A stretch of 64,000 nt of DNA from Alphaproteobacteria bacterium. Lineage in GTDB: Bacteria; Pseudomonadota; Alphaproteobacteria; Micavibrionales; Micavibrionaceae. The stretch lies in NCBI GenBank assembly GCA_021775965.1, contig JAJFGV010000056.1, positions 1 to 64,000 of the forward strand, read 5' to 3'. Numbering within the stretch: position 1 is the stretch's first letter; every line of letters begins with the position of its first letter. The notes under the pieces are model-generated. The model was not told the origin of the DNA and searched no databases. It saw only the letters and a list, made by a program, of their open reading frames with translations. Made by a program: the position numbers and the translations under genes. Shown in pieces: positions 61,982 to 64,000 of this stretch.

Positions 61982-63991
61982 CTAACGCCGATCAGCCAGG
62001 CTAAACGCGTCTTTATCGCCCATCACCGCGTACTGGGCGTTGCGCCCGGCAGCCACCGCATTCAGAGTCGGCGTCGGCAAATCCTCCCGCAAACGATACA
62101 TCCAGTAATTGGCCAGCACACGCTCAATATAATTACGCGTTTCCGATGCGGGAATACTTTCAACAAACAAAAGCGGATCGCCAATCTCCGGCAATGCTCG
62201 TTTCCATTTTGCCAGATTGCCCGGCCCGGCATTATAAGCGATCAGCAGCGAAAACAAATCGCCACCAACGTTATTATGCGTCATCAGATCCTCAAGGTAG
62301 CGCTGACCGATTTCCAAATTCATCTGCGGATTATCCAGCGCCGCCTGTTCACGATATTCTGTTTTGAGGTTGTATTGACCGGCAACATGGCTGGCCGTTT
62401 TCGGCATCACCTGCATCAACCCCTTTGCACCGCTACGACTTTTGGCATTCGGATCAAAGCGCGATTCCTGGCGCATGATTGCATGGATCAGTGCCGGGTC
62501 AACTTTATACCCCTCCTTGGGCTTCCACGGCCCCGTCGGATAAAGCGCCGCAAGGTAAAACCCGCCATCATCCATCTCCATAGAATGCCCAAGCCGCATC
62601 GCCAGCCCCGGCAAGCCCGCATAGCCGGCATAAGCCAGCAACGCTTTACGCAGCTTTGTATTGTCCTTGGTGTTGAGGCGCACCAACTCGGTTTCGGCCA
62701 AACGAACTTGCCCGGCTGCCACCAGCATAATCGCGCGCGCTCCCGCCGGGGTCTTCATCAGCAGATTATGATTGTCTTTCGTATAGGTCGGAATCTTCCA
62801 GTTAAAATCAAAATCACGGCCCAGCGCCCGCGTCGCTATCAAACCGTAAAATGTATGCGGATGTTCTGATGCACGTTTTAACCACGTGCTTACCGCCCGT
62901 ACATTGCCCGTACGCATATGAGCACGCGCCGCCCAATAGGCTCCCGATGCCGCTATCCAGCCTGAGGCATAGGGCGAGCGCCCCGTCACTTCAAAATGCC
63001 GCGCCGCCTGATCATAATCACCACTGCGCCAGGCAGCCAGTCCGGCCAGCCAGCCAGCCCGCGGCACATGCACACCGGAACGACGCGCAGCCCTAGACGC
63101 CAGATCATAAGCCTCATCATTTTGCCCGGCATAAAAATATCCGGCAGCAATATCAGCGAGCAACAAATCCTGTTCAACCGGGTCAAGCCACGCTGTCGCC
63201 TTATGCCCTTCCAGATCACGCACCGCCTGCGGCAAATTCCCCTTGCGCACGTCGTGACGAACAAGCTGGGTTAATTCAGCAATCCGTCTTTTTTGTTCCG
63301 TTGTTCTTTGCCGGGAGGAAGCATATTTTTTGCCACGGCTCACCGTCACGGCCCGCACAGGCATCATCTTCTTTGAAACCTGCGGCTTATTAAGATCGCC
63401 TTCAAACCCGCCTGGTTGGCGCTTTAACGCCATCTTGTGAATATTTTCGGCGCCGGGATAATCGGCATAAAGATCCATCCAGTTCCGCAATTCTTCATAG
63501 CTTGTCTTATAAGCTGTCGGATGCATATAACGTTGATAAAGGACATGACCGCGCAAACGAAAATCACTCAGACGTTCCAGCTCCTGATTGGCCTCCTCAA
63601 TATTGCCGCGCTCCTGATAAGTAAAAATCCGTCCGTAAATTTCAGCATCGCCCTCGGACAAAACCTGATTTACCTTCGCCATCGGCTTTGCTTTGGGAAT
63701 GGGCGGCTCACCAAATTGCAACAAGGACTCGACAGAGTTTTCGATACGGACCAGAGCGTCTTGAAAAAATCCATCGATTCCTTCTTCCTCTTCTTCCTGA
63801 AATCCTTCCCCAGATTCTGCCGCCAAAAGATTTTTTATAATGTCATCGGACACGTAAACAGGCGCTTCCGGCTTACGCGCCGGAATTGGAATCAAATCCG
63901 ACGCCATTGCTCCGCTACAAATAGTAGCGCTGTACAAAAACACCAGCCCTGTGAACAGAACCTGCTTTTTTAAAACCAAAAATTTACACAT
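61982..63991 (-). CDS. Soluble lytic murein transglycosylase
   Basis: The 669-residue periplasmic protein has a signal peptide (hydrophobic VLFTGLVFLYSATICSG, cleavage near AMAS), a long alpha-superhelical region (about residues 95-480) as in Slt70, and a C-terminal SLT lysozyme-like domain (about 495-610). The catalytic Glu is in MRQESRFDPNAKSRSG, followed by AKGLMQVMP and the later IAYNAGPGN motif. It cleaves peptidoglycan to 1,6-anhydro-muropeptides and is used in recycling and in making gaps for envelope machines. The ATG at 63991 is complete within the window. Confidence 0.93.
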   Translation of the reverse strand: MCKFLVLKKQVLFTGLVFLYSATICSGAMASDLIPIPARKPEAPVYVSDDIIKNLLAAESGEGFQEEEEEGIDGFFQDALVRIENSVESLLQFGEPPIPKAKPMAKVNQVLSEGDAEIYGRIFTYQERGNIEEANQELERLSDFRLRGHVLYQRYMHPTAYKTSYEELRNWMDLYADYPGAENIHKMALKRQPGGFEGDLNKPQVSKKMMPVRAVTVSRGKKYASSRQRTTEQKRRIAELTQLVRHDVRKGNLPQAVRDLEGHKATAWLDPVEQDLLLADIAAGYFYAGQNDEAYDLASRAARRSGVHVPRAGWLAGLAAWRSGDYDQAARHFEVTGRSPYASGWIAASGAYWAARAHMRTGNVRAVSTWLKRASEHPHTFYGLIATRALGRDFDFNWKIPTYTKDNHNLLMKTPAGARAIMLVAAGQVRLAETELVRLNTKDNTKLRKALLAYAGYAGLPGLAMRLGHSMEMDDGGFYLAALYPTGPWKPKEGYKVDPALIHAIMRQESRFDPNAKSRSGAKGLMQVMPKTASHVAGQYNLKTEYREQAALDNPQMNLEIGQRYLEDLMTHNNVGGDLFSLLIAYNAGPGNLAKWKRALPEIGDPLLFVESIPASETRNYIERVLANYWMYRLREDLPTPTLNAVAAGRNAQYAVMGDKDAFSLADRR

Positions 63992-64000
63992 AATGATTAA

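Noticed and set aside
1-64000. CRISPR array, insertion sequence, integrase/att site or prophage
   Set aside because: No direct-repeat spacer arrays, transposase or integrase genes, or phage structural genes are visible.

Overview
The window is a gene-dense stretch of a bacterial chromosome of moderate G+C. Several things point to an alphaproteobacterium: an adjacent divK-pleD pair, an EipB/DUF1849 envelope protein, an ATP12-type F1-ATPase assembly chaperone, an HdaA-like DnaA relative, an sdhCDAB operon, and a topA-dprA-plsY-pyrB cluster. Proteins of this kind are common in Micavibrio-like lineages, but that finer placement is inference. I see no tRNA, rRNA, CRISPR array, insertion sequence or prophage.

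Layout. 1-1.2 kb: the 3' end of mutL and a membrane protein. 1.2-6.6 kb (minus): an ABC exporter, a 30-codon ORF with its own terminator, then ATP12 chaperone, AsmA-like protein, rluC-like pseudouridine synthase and crcB. 6.6-11.5 kb: an EamA transporter, rarA, nadA-nadC and a secreted unknown. 11.5-17.7 kb: the succinate dehydrogenase operon with an extra membrane-protein gene inside it, msrB, a DUF2024 gene, and a divergent AhpD-like/MarR pair with readable operators. 17.7-20 kb: a Cys/Met-metabolism PLP enzyme and asd, with a fragment of a second asd tail next to them. 20-33.9 kb: a soluble hybrid kinase followed by a nine-gene type IV pilus/type II secretion-like locus on the minus strand (receiver protein, lipoprotein secretin, HYDIN-like protein, GspE-type ATPase, GspF-type platform protein, two bitopic membrane proteins, two unusual pilin-like proteins), with a divergent prepilin peptidase and a CoA-transferase. 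34-41.5 kb: small unknowns, pyrB-plsY-dprA-GFA-topA, a small membrane protein and rpmG. 41.5-46.2 kb: pleD, divK, eipB, a diguanylate cyclase behind a sigma-54-like promoter, and an A+T-rich accessory gene. 46.2-64 kb: housekeeping genes (aspS, rnd, a SixA-like phosphatase, hdaA, an AI-2E family permease, a DUF2066 gene, purM-purN, a 1134-residue hybrid kinase, ndk, alaS, hisN-like, soluble lytic transglycosylase).

How it works together. Much of the window is core metabolism: NAD, pyrimidine and purine synthesis, the aspartate-family amino acids, the TCA cycle/respiration, and translation. Layered on this is a dense phosphorelay and c-di-GMP set: two hybrid kinases ending in Hpt domains, two single-domain receivers (DivK and the one heading the pilus locus), PleD and a second GGDEF protein. 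The pilus/secretion locus is the most unusual part. Its ATPase, platform protein, secretin and peptidase are recognisable. Its pilin-like subunits lack Glu5, the alignment-complex genes are hard to recognise, and a HYDIN-type beta-sandwich protein sits where a PilP/GspC-like protein is expected.
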